Source: Loripinus fragilis (Eukaryota; Mollusca; Bivalvia; Lucinida; Lucinidae). Taken from it: a stretch of 64,000 bases of DNA. Shown here piece by piece: positions 19,491 through 31,742 of the stretch. Each line of letters opens with the position of its first letter. Positions within the stretch are counted from its first letter, which is position 1. The notes below the pieces were generated by a model. The model made no database searches, had not been told where the DNA came from, and worked only from the letters and a program-made list of their open reading frames with translations. Position numbers and translations under genes: made by a program. The DNA is taken from NCBI GenBank assembly GCA_964019695.1, contig OZ026524.1, positions 64,363,066 through 64,427,065 on the forward strand. Reading direction: 5' to 3'.

Positions 19491-20965
19491 TTATACCCCC
19501 CGCAAACTTTGTTTGTAGGGGGTATACTGTTTTCACGTTGTCCGTCCGTGCGTCCGTCCGTGTGTCCGTCCGTGCGTCCGTTCGTCCGTCCGTCCGTAAC
19601 GCTTTGTTTCCTTAATAACTCGAAGAGTCATTGCTGGATTTTCATCAAACCTTGCAAACATGTTCATATATGCAAGACAAATACTTTAGACAAAAAAGTA
19701 AGGGCTAGGGGCCAATTCTATTAGAGTTATTTCCCTTTGTAGTTCTAAATGGCTTTTAATATAGTGCTTTTTCCTTAATAACTCGAAGAGTCATTGCTGG
19801 ATTTTCATCAAGCCTTGCAAACATGTTCATATATGCAAGACAAATACTTGAGACAAAAAGTAAGGGCTAGGGGCCAATTCTATTAGAGTTATTTCCCTTT
19901 GTAGTTCTAAATGGCTTTTAATATAGTGCTTTGTGCTTATGCTATTATAGGCCATATACGGGCCAATCAACTCCTACCACAGCTTTCGATGGAACAATTT
20001 GATACTTTTCCTATACAATGTAGACACATTGAACATATGCATGAAGGAGTTTAGTTCAGAAAAGATAATTTTTGACAAAATGACAGCTGTGAGAACTTAG
20101 ACAATTTTTCCCTAATAAGGTGTTTGTATATGGATAGACAGTGCCTTTATGGGCTGATCAACTCCTACCACAGCTTTTTATGGAGCAATTTGATACTTTG
20201 CCTATACAATGTAGACACATTTAACATATGCATGAAGAAGTTTGGGTTAGAAAAAATATTTTTTGACAAAATGACAGCTGTGAGAACTTAGACAATTCTC
20301 CCTAATAAGGCTTTTGTATATGCATAGATGGTGCTTTCATGGGCTGATCAACTCCTACCACAGCTTTTGATGGAACAATTTGAGACTTTGCCTATACAAT
20401 TTAAACACATTGAACATATGCATGAAGGAGTTTTGTTCAGAAAAAATAATTTTTGACGAAATGACAGCTGTGAGAACTTAGACAATTTTTCCCTTATTAG
20501 GCTTTTGTATATGCATAGATGGTGCCTTCATGGGCTGATCAACTCCTACTACAGCTTTTGATGGAACAATTTGATACTTTGCTGATACAATGCAGACACA
20601 TTGAACATATGCATGAAGGAGTTTGGTTCACAAAAAAAATAATTTTGACAAAATGACAACTGTGAGAACTTAGACAATTATTCCCTTATATGGCTTTTGT
20701 ATATGCATGGATAGTGCCTTTATGGGCCGATCAACTCCTACTACAGCTTTTGATGGAGCAATTTGATACTTTGCGGATACAATGTAGACACATTGAACAT
20801 ATGCATGAAGGAGTTTATAATTTTTGTTTGCACAGATTCTACTGAAATCTTCTTATCAAAACTAAGGTCTTTTTGTTCGAACTATAACTTGCCAAGTTTT
20901 TCCACTGACTCTTACTGTGCGGGGGGTATCTAATAAGCATTGCTTATTGACTTTTTTCATTTACC
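19491..20965 (+). mobile_element. Pearl/Helentron-like element, copy 2
   Basis: It shares the start TACCCCCCGCAAAC and the end GTGCGGGGGGTATC plus the palindrome AATAAGCATTGCTTATT with 5681-6773. It has about 4.4 units of the 191-bp repeat (ATGACAGCTG landmarks at 20080, 20271, 20461, 20653) and a second copy of a 161-bp segment near the start (19609 and 19770). The GTCCGTCC run lies at 19540-19600. Confidence 0.78.
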
Positions 20966-20969
20966 TTGG

Positions 20970-21330
20970 GATAGAAAATCTTATCTTACCATGCTATCCT
21001 ACCCAGGCGGTCACGTGAGGGCTACATACATTGGTTGTATTGGAACTCACGCAGGTCATGGTCATCAAGTGACGTCATTGTTATGTTAAACTGACATCAT
21101 CATGTAAAATTACATATTAGCGTATTCAGGAACTTATGGAAGCTTATTTTTACACTAAAAAACAGTGGCGAGCAAGAAAAAGAATCCATTAATTGTGTGA
21201 GGGTGGGATAGAAAAAACTGTCTCTTGGGATCACCATTGTCATCACTCGGCAAGCTCGTGATGCCAAACAGTAATCCTCGGGACAGATTTTTCTATCCTA
21301 CCCTTCATACTCATGATATGTTCTTATATT
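20970..21330. repeat. Interspersed repeat with GGGATAGAAAA ends
   Basis: GCGAGCAAGAAAAAGAATCC, GTGGGATAGAAAAAACTGTC and GACAGATTTTTCTATCCTAC form an inverted pair. The same organisation recurs at 59165-59335. The CTTGGGATAGAAAATC start at 20967 may belong to it. Confidence 0.6.
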
Positions 21331-22224
21331 CCATAGATCCAGATAGACTAAATTTTTGAGCATAAAATTATAATTATTTTCTTATCCATCAGTTTAAACA
21401 TGCACTGAACTGAAGTTATAAGTTGCCACCTTACATTTTTTGTGCCTGTTCAGAAAGTAACAATCACTCTTACAAAATTTTAATTCTATAAAAAAATTCA
21501 AGGCTTTGTTGAGACTGCAAATTATGCCATTTCAAAATGATTGGTAGATCTTAAACTGACAAAGTCCAAGTAAAGGTAGCCTCATTTCAAAAAGTCATAC
21601 TTTTAAGTGTGATATAAAATATTCCTCAGAAACCTTATCCTTTTGTATTTTGATTAGTTTGAAGCTGTTAATAACAGCTGTGATATAAGATGAAAAAAGA
21701 ATCAAAAGTTTTGGTGGGAATGGAACTCTCCATTTCTCTTCTTCGTTAACATGAAGACACCCCATCAGCAGCTAAATCAAAGATTTTTAGCTTTAACCAT
21801 GCAATTTACTTACACACTTTACATTGCTCTGTACCATTTATTATCTGCGGCACCGCATTGAAATTTTCAGTGATTATTCATTATGACTAGGCGTCACTGT
21901 TCTACTTAAAATTTTTAAAGAATCTTTTACATATGCCATTTAAATAACCTTTAAAGTTTCACATTAAAACAGGAATTGGACACCAGTCTTGAAAAAAGTA
22001 TTGTAAGAAAATCAAGTTTAGTAAAACTGAAACCTGTCCACATGAATAAAACACATACAATGATTTTAGTATGTGCTGCTAATGATTTTCATAAATATTG
22101 GAAAAAGCGGAAAATGAGTGTTGTTTTTTTTAAAAATTCATGAAAAATGTGTCATAAGCAAAAATTCAAGTGTTTGATGTTTTGTCAAGTTCCCACAACA
22201 TTATTTCGTTGATAAATTAGGGGA
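21331..22224. other. Intron sequence with no recognised feature
   Basis: AT-rich, with frequent stops in all frames. I see no repeat boundary or RNA gene. Confidence 0.4.
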
Positions 22225-22390
22225 TAACTGTATTCAAAATTTTCATTTGGGGAGGTATATCGCCGGATATACGGTCGGAAACTTAGTTTTACGGAAACGC
22301 GTAAGCGGAGCCATAAAACGTGATTTCCGAACGTATATCCTACGATATACCTCCCCAAATGAAAATTTCGAATATGGTTATCCCCATTCT
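22225..22390. repeat. Long foldback repeat
   Basis: ATTTTCATTTGGGGAGGTAT on the left faces ATACCTCCCCAAATGAAAAT on the right. Outer arms also pair (GGGGATAACTGTATTC with GAATATGGTTATCCCC). The centre contains GTCGGAAAC and TTTCCGAAC. A related GTTTCCGACAGTATATC/GATATACTGTCGCAAA pair lies at 22542-22580. It would fold strongly as RNA or as a cruciform. The 90-codon open frame across it is an artefact of the foldback. Confidence 0.8.
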
Positions 22391-22819
22391 AATGCACTAT
22401 TAACATTTTCCCTTCAAAAAGAAAGTGAAAATGTACTTGTTGCGCCTTTACGTCCAGCGGCTGCAAGCTGCATAAAAACGCTTGCCAGCTGCATATATTC
22501 ACTTGTCAACCAATGAAAAGCGACGTTACATAATGAGGTCGGGTTTCCGACAGTATATCACAGGATATACTGTCGCAAATTTATGACGTTATCCAATCAG
22601 AAGTCGCGTTGCATTTGCAAGTGCATTAGAATAAAAACTATAATTTTTTATTAGGCACTCTTACCTGTAGGCCTGGCTTTTCCAAATTTCTGCCTTTCCC
22701 TAAGGTTTGAGATTTGTTAGAATTAAAAAAAAAGCAATCTTTTTCAGACACAGAAATATAGAATTTATTTTTATGAAAGGAAACTCCACCTTCTCACTGA
22801 TAGTTAAGGTTAATATCTG

Positions 22820-25800
22820 CTTTTTAGCTCAATTAAGTCTAAGTCTCAAGTGAGGTATTGCCCCGTATAAGTATGCCATTGGTCTGTAGTCATCCATCCA
22901 CATTTTCAAAGACGTATATCTCTGGAAGTCAGTTGGCCTTTTAAAGGGTCATAATGATATTTTGTAATCAAGATAATTCAAAAATTTTAACAGCTATGAG
23001 CTTCAAACATAGTCAGCTAATAGAGGATAATGAGTAGATAACCTAGTGAAAATTTTAAAAATTAAATTATTTTAGTTAATGCCCTTTGCAAATTTTGGCA
23101 TTGAAAACTAGGTATCTCGAAAACTGTAACATCTATGAGCTTCAAACTTGGTCTTTAATAGAGGATAATGAGTAGATAACCTAAGAAAATTAAAAAAAAA
23201 AGTTATTTTATTTTTTCTAGTTATTGCCCTTTGCAAATTTTAGCATCAAGATATTTCAAAAAACTGTTCCAGCAAGTAGCTTCAAACTTGGTCAGCTGAT
23301 AGAAGATAATGAGTAGATTTCCTGGTGAAAATTTAAAAAAAAGTTTATTTTTTGAGTAATTGCCCTTTTAGTAGAGGAGCCAGGGTTCAAAAATGTCAAA
23401 AATAAGCATTTAGGTATGCCCCCTTTTTAGCAGAATTTTCACTTGTTTTATCCTTTAGTACATAGTATTGACAGTATGAAACCAGATATTGCACTCAATT
23501 TAAGTCTTGCAAACATACCTGTAACAGTGTGTTTAATACGTTACTCCTAATTTTCTTAAAAACAAAAATATGTAATTAAGTCTATTTAGGTAGAAGTTAA
23601 AATGTTTAAAAGAACAAAACATTTATGCAATCTGTAAGAACATGCTATTTTCCACACATCTTGATGTTTATAAAAGTTGTTTGGGTCCATTATAATATCA
23701 TTTATGTTACATTTTCAAGTATACCCTTAAAAGTATTGATATTTTGTCAAAAAGTTTCATTTGACAAAATTTTCAATATGTGTTTAACTTCATGATAACT
23801 TGTATTTAAAAGAGTATTAAATGACCATTTTAAAACTGCAAACAGATAGAATCTAACATAAATACTTTGTCAGTTATAAGCTGTTTAATTAGATGACCAT
23901 TGATAAACCTATATATAAGTTTAGAACCTCTTAAGTTTGAAAATAAGCATGCAATTTTTTCTGTTAGCTTTTAAACATCTTATGATAATTGTTTTGATAT
24001 CACCGACTTCAGAGTAATACTTACCAACGTTTCTGAGGTAAAATATCATTTTGTTGTTCGATTTTCAATATGTAACGTATAAAACAAAGTTGAAGACAAA
24101 CAAATATTGCTTAATAGCTTAAATTATACATCACTGGAAAGTTTATTTTATTAAAAAAATGGGCGGGGGGGGGGGGGGGGGGGGTGCTGTGTTCGATAGG
24201 CATGAAAAGAGCATTTGTCCCAAAAGAAGAAGTTACCAGTACTAATTAGGAGACTGTGTATATGGTTGTAAATTTTTCTTTAAGAAATGGGATACTTCTT
24301 GACTTAAAACAAAACACATTGTTTGCTAATTTTTCTATGATATGTTATGCAATCTATTAACTTATAGAATGATAAGTCTGATGCAACATTTCAACTAGGA
24401 TACATTCCCTATGCTTGTTCAGTCAAATTTGCTAAAGTAACATATATAACTATAAATAAACGAAATATATATCATGATTATATATTTGTCTCAACCGTTT
24501 TCCATATACAACTGAGCCTGAAAACCTATAATAAAATTTTGATATTTGCACATTTTTTTCTTTTAATTGAACAAAACAATCTAATAAGCTATTCAGAAGC
24601 AGCCAAAGCTTTGTGTCGAATCTGCTCACACTCATCACAATATATAAAATAGTAAATAACATATCTGTTCTATAAAATCAGATTCATTTATGATAAAATA
24701 TCTAAGAATTTCTGAAATGATGTGTGGGTGTTGGAAACTTTGTTTATTGTTGTTCCTATTGGTTGTGGGAGTTTTGTATTGGGCCTTTGTTTTCTTATTT
24801 GTTTCTAGTTTAGCAATCACCTTGACAAGGAAGAGAGCTGGTTGCTTCACTTTAATTATATTGTATATATCTGTCCCTTCCTTAAGGTGCAGTTGGTCAG
24901 TCAAGAGTCTGTGATTGTGACATTTCCTAGTCATGTTCACTTATAGAAAGAAGACGTTTGCTGGCAATCTAGACAGCATCACTCCTTTATGAATATATAG
25001 AATAAAATGTTGTTTACGTTTCATTTAAATTTAAGGAAACATAAGTGTTTGTTATCATTTACTCTTTAAGAGAGTGGCACATTTTTGCAAATTGTTTCAG
25101 CCACATCTGTTTATGCATATATCAAAACTCAGAAGGTAACTTTTGAATTTATTCTAGCTATGAAATTTAATTTCAGCTCATTTTTAACATGGCTATCATT
25201 GTTTGATTAATGAAACGGATAGTCATTTTAACTTAACACTACTTATCATTTAACAAAGCAATGCAAACTTTAAAACTGAATGGGTTATTCAAAATGAATT
25301 ATTGCTGTTGAAATTGGAGGAATCATCCATAAGGATGTGTTTTACATGGCAGGGCAGTGATCATATCCAAGACATCTAGATTTCTTCAGTTGTAATTTAC
25401 CATGCCAAACTTACTTTATAAAATTTCAACAGAGAGAAAATGTTTAAGCCAAATTTAACTAGGACACATTAAAATTACCGTTTAAAAGATTATTTACGTT
25501 AATCAGAATGTTGATAGGAATAGCAATATCTTAGAGTAAAATAGCAGTCTTAAGATCAGACTTAGCTTTAGCACTAAGCTGATGTTAAGCTCTATCATAA
25601 TACCATAGCAGTCATTGGACCCCATTTTAAACAAACTGTTGCAGGAATCCTGTCAGTTGATTCCTTTTATGTGCGCTAAATAATAGATGAGTTGTAAACA
25701 CATCAGGGTATAGAGACAAAACGGCATACATTAAATTATCTACTGTGCTAATAAAATAATAATAATATGGACAATAGAGAAGGCACAATAGTTAGTATCA

Positions 25801-28500
25801 TTGCTTTACACAAATAAAAAATTTACATGTTATGCTAAGAAAGTATGCATAAACTTAACATAAACTTAACAAATATGCATGTTTAATTTATCTGTCGCTC
25901 TTTTTTATCAATCATCTGCATAAGAAATTGTATTTCTTTCGATTTGTAAAAGTATCATGATACATCTCAGATAGTGATAACATTGTCTCTATTGCCAATT
26001 GCACTTTATGTAAGTATGATACAGCATAGCATTTGTTGAGTATACTATCTGAAAGTATTCTTTGAAAGTAGCATAAGTATGGATTTTGTTTCTATTACAT
26101 GCACTATCAATATACCATAAATATAGCATCGTTTAACAAGTTGGTACATGTTTTATGGGTATTAATTAGTTAGTTTTAAGGACTGAATGACGGTTGTTAT
26201 GATAACTTATTGTAAGGGTAAAAAATAAACAGTGTCCTGCTGAATAAAACAAACATTAAAGCAGATTCTATCACGTATGCTGATAAGCTATATAGCTAAA
26301 AAGCAAACATCTGCAAACATTCTGGAATAGATGATCAATCAAGTCCTATTCTAGAAAGTTGTTTGCTCAAGATCCTGATTATCGAAGTCTAATCATTTAG
26401 AAATGTCTACAATACTAACAATGCAAGGAAGCTTTTCCAACTTATTAACAGACATAAGTCTGTTTCTAAATTATTAAAATGGTAATTTAGAATAAATACT
26501 GTCCTGTTTCGATGCTTCACAAACGTGTAGAACCAGGCAACACAATGATTAAAGGAATGATCTTTATATTTTTGTTATATACGTTACCAACATAAATAAT
26601 ACTCCTTTTCCAAAGCCGACACGCTGTAGATACTAAATTATTTTAACCCCAAGGATAGCTAAGGGGGGTGCTAAATCGAGACAGAAATCATCACGATTTC
26701 CACAAACTTCAGTTTTGTTTCATATGACACAGATGAAGGTATCTTCAATGTTTCACTTCTTGATTTGGACTTCTGCTTGGAATATCTTACATTTTTAGAG
26801 TTTTAAGGTATATTTTGTGCCTTATTGATTTAAATATAGCTGCTGTAACGAATAACTGTTTATAAATGCATATATTTGATGGCTTTTACAATGTGTGATA
26901 GATCTGACTATGTTACTGCATGCTTTTTATTTATTCATTGAGCTGTTGGCAGTGAAAGTAAGTGTCTTGTATATGTCATTTAATGCATAAAAAGAAGCAA
27001 ATACATGATAGTAGCACAGATTTTCAAGAATCATTTAAGCTTTTTGAAACAATTTAGTTATGAATAATAAATAGGTATCAATTATCCTATTTACATGATT
27101 CCTAGAACATATACTTAATGGCATTTATGTGCTTTATTTTCAAGTTTATTCCTTTAAACCAAATATGATTTTGTTGATTTTGCATCTCATTCATATTAAA
27201 TGTTTAAAAATACAATATTTCAAATCTAATTTTGAGCCCTAAGATGGTTGTCAATTTCATTTTCACCTACTAGCTGTTTGAACGCATATACACATAACAT
27301 TGCACAAAAATATTGTTTTAAAAGAAAATAACGTATATAACTGAACTTCCAGGTGCCTAAACTAATATTATTATTCTGCTACTAAGCTGCATCTAATTAA
27401 AATACCAATCATAACAATATGTAAGAAAATGATGCAAATGATAATAACACTATACTAGGAGTTTCCTTATTATCTAATGGTAACGTATTAGACTTGGCTA
27501 TTGCATGGTAAATGCACATGTTCATCAAAAGCTAACAGACATTTTATAATATATAAAGTAGCTGAGAAAATCGTAATGTACAAAAATTCCCTCCACAAGT
27601 CTTTGGCAGCCCTTGGCCAAGTAAACAATAGTAATTTATTTGAATGTAAGTAACGTATATAACAATTACGTAAGTGTTAGTCATTTAAACATATTGTCAG
27701 TTTAGTGCTTTTAATTAAGTGACTGTAAAGCAATATGCAGGTAGTAGGAAATGTGATCTATCTGGTCTAAATAACTTTTCTTTTCAGTAATTTAGCAAAT
27801 AGCCTACAACATGAAACCTGCATGAGGGTAGCTATGGTTACCCCATAAATAAACATCTTTTGCAAGACTTAAAATTTGTGCAATATCTGTTTTCACACTT
27901 TTGAAACATCATACTAACATAGGATAAAGTCTAAAATTCTGCTACTTTCTGGCCACTTTTTTCCAATTTTTGAATCTCTGGCTCCCCTACTATTTGCAAA
28001 TTTTAGCATTGAAAACTTGTAGTCAAGATATCTTAAAAACTATTACAGCTAGTACCTTAAACTTTGTCAGCTGATAGAGAATAATGAGTAGATTACCTTG
28101 TCAAAATTAAAAAATGTTTTTTTTTTTTTTTTTTTACTTTTTTTTTAGTTATTGCCCTTTGCATATTTGGGCATAGGAAACTTGTAATCAAGATATCTCA
28201 AAAATTATTATAGCGAGCAGCTTCAAATGATGATGAGTAGATTACCTGGTAAAAAAAAAAAAAAAAAAAGTCATTTTATTTTTTTAAGTTATTGCCCTTT
28301 GTAAAGTTGGGCATTGAAAACTTTAATCAAGATACATGTATCTAGAAACATATTATAAGGAGCAGCTTCAAACTTTGCCAGCTGATTACTGGATGACATT
28401 ATTTTTTTTATTTTAGTTCAAATTAGGTCAGCTGATAGAGGATGATGAGAAGTATAGTTAGAAGCTTTAAACTTAAAATGACCCTTATGTTATATAAACC
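22820..28500. repeat. Tandem array (about 140-bp units), split by a 4.6-kb insertion
   Basis: The two halves, 22820-23368 and 27993-28500, are made of the same unit: ATTGCCCTTTGCAAATTTTG, then ATCAAGATATCTCAAAAACT, then AGCTTCAAACTTGGTCAGCT and GATAATGAGTAGATTACCT. The start (TTTTAGCTCAATTAAG) and end (AAAGGGTTGGGGGCATAG) look like an element of the Pearl type. The inserted element is described separately. Confidence 0.8.
23369..27992. mobile_element. 4.6-kb element with long terminal inverted repeats and TTT target duplication
   Basis: The left end TAGTAGAGGAGCCAGGGTTC and the complement of the right end TAGTAGGGGAGCCAGAGATT match. The similarity continues for about 150 bp (TAGCAGAATTTT, ACAGATATTGCAC and TTTAAGTCTTGCAAA occur in order on both). 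The insertion is inside the tandem unit ATTGCCCTTTGCAAA. The left flank reads ATTGCCCTTT and the right flank TTTGCAAATTTT, so the target duplication is TTT (23366-23368 and 27993-27995). The interior is AT-rich, with a poly-G run at about 24162-24185 and no transposase frame. A 24730-24930 segment resembles 46486-47040. Superfamily unknown. Confidence 0.85.
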
Positions 28501-28571
28501 CTTCTCGACAAGCAAAGGGTTGGGGGCATAGTGTTTCATAAACATTTTTTCTAGTTTTATTTTATTTCTAG

Positions 28572-29458
28572 TGATGACCATCACAAAAGCAAACACAAGA
28601 AAAAGGGCAAAAGCTCTGGTAAGAAGAAGAGACGAGAGTCGTTGGAAGAGATTCCTAAGATGATAGAGCCAGATATCAAAGGTCGCAAACTATTAAGTCC
28701 ACTGAAATTCAAAAAATCTCACAAACCTATGATGTCTCAGAAAATATCAGCATTCCACTCGGAAGAGGAGGAAGAACCGCCGCAGCAGCCTCAGCCAAAG
28801 CCAAGACTTCAGAGGTCGTTGTCAAGCTCGAGTGACGACCTTATACGGGCACATGCATCACGAAGGTCAAAAGAAAAGAGATCCCTTTCTCCTGTTAAGA
28901 AGAAGAAGCAGGAGAGGAAAATATCTCCAGAATACATGAAGGAAGTTAAGAGGAAACATGCTAAAGGCCTTGAAAGGTCAATCTCAAAGGGCAGGGAAAG
29001 GTCAAGGTCAAGTTCTATTGATGAGAAAAAGGTGAAAAAAATGGAGAAAAAGAAGCTAAAGAAAGAAGAGTACTATGAACGGAGAAAAGATGTTGATTTT
29101 GCTCAGAGACCGCCTATAATGGCACAGACAGAAAAAGATAGGGATCACACACCTATGTCGGACTTTAGGGATTTTTCTCCCGGCCCGGAGTTAGTGAAGA
29201 AGAAAAAGGAGAAAAAGAAGGATAAGAAAAAGAAAGACAGGGATTTGTCTATCAGTCGAGAAGAATTTGAAAGAAAACATAAAAAAGACAAACTAAAGAA
29301 TCGTGAGCGGACTCCTTCTCCGTCGACAAGATATGCACAGAAGATGGAGAAAAGGGCCTTGGAGAGAAGTCTAGAAAGAGGCTCAAGACGGGAGATAGAT
29401 CCTAGGGTACGCTCACCAGCAGCTAAGGGCTTGAGGGACCCTTACGCAGAGAGGAGAG
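28572..29458 (+). CDS. ZC3H13: ZC3H13-like, window exon 6: large Lys/Ser/Arg-rich exon
   Basis: Acceptor TTTTATTTCTAG, donor AGAG|GTAAA; 887 nt, open throughout. It begins SDDHHKSKHKKKGKSSGKKK and holds RSLSSSSDDLIRAH, KRSLSPVKKKKQERKISPE, SKGRERSRSSSIDEKKVKK, VKKKKEKKKDKKKKDRD and RERTPSPSTRYAQKMEKRA. The content is basic, with many RS and SP dipeptides that are likely phosphorylation sites, and predicted largely disordered. It corresponds to the Lys/Ser-rich region between the IQREL helix and the RD repeats of ZC3H13. It is by far the largest exon. Confidence 0.9.
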
Positions 29459-29494
29459 GTAAACTGATTTATATATAACCCATAAAGCCACACC

Positions 29495-30070
29495 AAAGAG
29501 CTATGTGCATTAAGGGGCTATTTTGGCCACCCTGTGAGGCTAAAAAATAAAATTGTTTTTTTTTCACAAATTTCATACCAGTTTATGTGAATAATAGTCC
29601 AAGTCTTAAAGTCTGGTATTAATTTGACTTTTACTGTTGCTATGGTAACAAAATTGGCTGCCAAAGTAGGCTGAAAATAGAAAAGTGACCATTTTGGGGC
29701 AAATTTGAGACATTTGACAGAGAAATTAACATAGAGAACAAGCAAATACCAAAAAGATATTTTAACAGATGATGAGAATTATCATGGCACACAACTTTTG
29801 AAAAGTTTTTAATTTAGCTGTGCTGATATCTAATTCATAAAAATTGTCTCCCAAAGCCTTAGATTTGCTCAAAAATGGCAGTTTCTCTATTTTAAGCCTA
29901 TTTGTTGGCCATTTTTGTAATTATAGCAATGGTAAAAGTTATATAAATGCCAGACTTTTATACTCGGGTTATTCTTCTAATAATCCAAACAGATGAAATT
30001 TGTGAAAAGCAACTTTCAGTTTTTGGCTCCAGATGAGGCCATATTAGCCCCTTAATGCACGTAGCTCTTT
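29495..30070. mobile_element. Foldback MITE with long inverted arms, next to the exon 6 donor
   Basis: The left arm AAAGAGCTATGTGCATTAAG faces the right arm CTTAATGCACGTAGCTCTTT. The arms extend for at least 100 bp: GGGGCTATTTTGGCC with GGCCATATTAGCCCC, and AATTTCATACCAG with a later partner. It starts 36 bp after the donor, so it is transcribed in the pre-mRNA and could form a long stem. Confidence 0.8.
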
Positions 30071-30233
30071 AATTTGTTAGTTCTTTTTGAACAATAAACT
30101 GCTTGTCTCTTGTGAATCATCTCATAACTGTCCTATTTTGCATCTATTATGCACACTATTTTCATGCTTAAAGGTTTTGAAATGTTTATGAAATTGAATA
30201 TGTAATGCTGATAGATTGTGTAACTTGATTTAG

Positions 30234-30475
30234 GCCTCAACAAGAGAAAACCTGTCTTTAGGGGTTCGCGAACACCAAAGGCGCAGACCAGCCTGCGTAT
30301 CCACACCGTCTGATCAGTGCCTTTGCCATTTGCTAAATATGGGAAAGTATAATATCTAGACTGCATAGTTGCTTCAAGCAAAATTTCAATTTTCTAACTA
30401 GTCTCTGTAGCTGAGCAGAGTGTTGAATCTCACCATATAGGAAACACCGAAGACATGTTTTCTCGCATCACAGCC
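30234..30475. mobile_element. MITE with GAGAAAACCTGTCTT ends, copy 2
   Basis: The left end CTCAACAAGAGAAAACCTGT is inverted relative to GAAGACATGTTTTCTCGCAT. The inner CAGACCAGCCTGCGTATCC and CCGTCTGATCAGTGCCTTTG match the 11573 family. Confidence 0.7.
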
Positions 30476-30487
30476 CATTTGTAGTGT

Positions 30488-30948
30488 CTATTCGCAAGAG
30501 ACCTGAAGTATTCATGATTCCATGAAGAGATCAAAAATTGAATTTATTGCTTATATTTACATTTTATTATAATTATCTAAAATATAAAAAAATATTTTTA
30601 ATTTAGGAATTTAAACAGTTTTGTATTTAAGATATAATTGTATTAACAGTTGTTTGGGAGTGTAAAATGGAAAAGCGGAACAGCCAGCTTGTACACTGAC
30701 AACCAATGGAGCAAACAAGAGACTTGTTTTGCATGTGCAACTTGGATGTGGCACGCTGTCAATTACAATACAAGTGTCACTTCTGGTGAATGAGTTTGAT
30801 GTTCGAAGCGTATTGCACGGGAAAGTGAGCTTGGCAGCTGTCAATCAATTTTGTGTAATTCATGAGGCTATGAACGGTTGCAAAAATCTAAAGATTTAAT
30901 AAAGGATTGCTTCGAAAATGTAAATATGTTGTGATAACAATTCAAAAT
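30488..30948 (+). repeat. Interspersed repeat, inverted copy at 56488-56965
   Basis: AGAGACCTGAAGTATTCATG, GGAAAAGCGGAACAGCCAGC, GAGCAAACAAGAGACTTGTT, GTCACTTCTGGTGAATGAGT and CATGAGGCTATGAACGGTTG all occur, complemented and in reverse order, at 56488-56965. Neither copy has a conserved reading frame, so I call it a non-coding element. Confidence 0.75.
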
Positions 30949-31348
30949 TTAGTCTGATAAAAAACAGAGTTCAAACTAAAAACAGCAAATTCTTCTTAAG
31001 AGCTGGAAATTTAGAGAATAGTCCTTCTTATAAAGCCCAGAATTCACTTCTGTGGCAAATGGAAAGTCCAGTTTTACACAGAAAGTCAGTGGGTAAAATC
31101 CACTCTTTTGTTTTACAAGAATCCTTACAGACAGTAATATCCAGCCTGAGTTAAAGGAAATAGGACAGCAATTCAGAAAATATACCCTGTAAGCTTAATC
31201 CAATATGTAAACTAAATGTATTTCCAAGTAGCAGAGACTTTGAGCAAGTTGATTTTTTCCAGGTTTAACTGGACGCTGTGGGTACTCATCGGAAGCATCT
31301 CATGCAAGCTTCCAGTGAGCATCACAACAAATGCCCTTGTTACTCTCA

Positions 31349-31535
31349 GGACTTTAGTTAAGAGTGTGTAACAGAAAAATAACTTACTTATTTCTCAATC
31401 AAGACATATGTTGTGGTTACTCAAAAGAACCGTCTCAATGAGACGGTTCTTTTGAGCACCCATAACATATGTTTAAAGTTATGGTTAAGAAAATATTTAC
31501 AATTTTACGCTGAAATTATTTGCTTATCTGAACGT
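31349..31535 (+). mobile_element. Hairpin MITE copy 5 (family H)
   Basis: Near-complete copy with a perfect hairpin GAACCGTCTCA/TGAGACGGTTC and both ends recognisable (CTTTAGTTAAGAGTG and GCTTATCTGAACG). Confidence 0.88.
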
Positions 31536-31582
31536 CTGTTACTTGGTTAAAAATGGTCTTAACTCTTTTCCTGCTCAATACA

Positions 31583-31727
31583 CAGGTTTAGATGAACAAA
31601 AATGTTCAGTGTAAAATTGTTATTATTTTCTTACCCATAATTTTAATCATATGTTTTTGGTGCTCATATGTTTCGGCTGAGAAATAAGAAAATTATGCTC
31701 CTGTTACTCTTAACTAAAGGCCTGTCA
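31583..31727 (-). mobile_element. Hairpin MITE copy 6 (family H), hairpin deleted
   Basis: Both flanks of family H are present (CACAGGTTTAGATGAACAAA and CTCTTAACTAAAGGCCTG), but the whole central hairpin is missing. It ends 15 bp before the acceptor of window exon 7. Confidence 0.8.
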
Positions 31728-31742
31728 ATAAATTAATTTCAG

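Noticed and set aside
22247..22516. 89-codon + frame
   Set aside because: It lies across a foldback repeat and has no recognisable motif.
24162..24185. Poly-G run as a telomere or origin feature
   Set aside because: It is an isolated homopolymer inside an AT-rich transposon, likely slippage or assembly length error.
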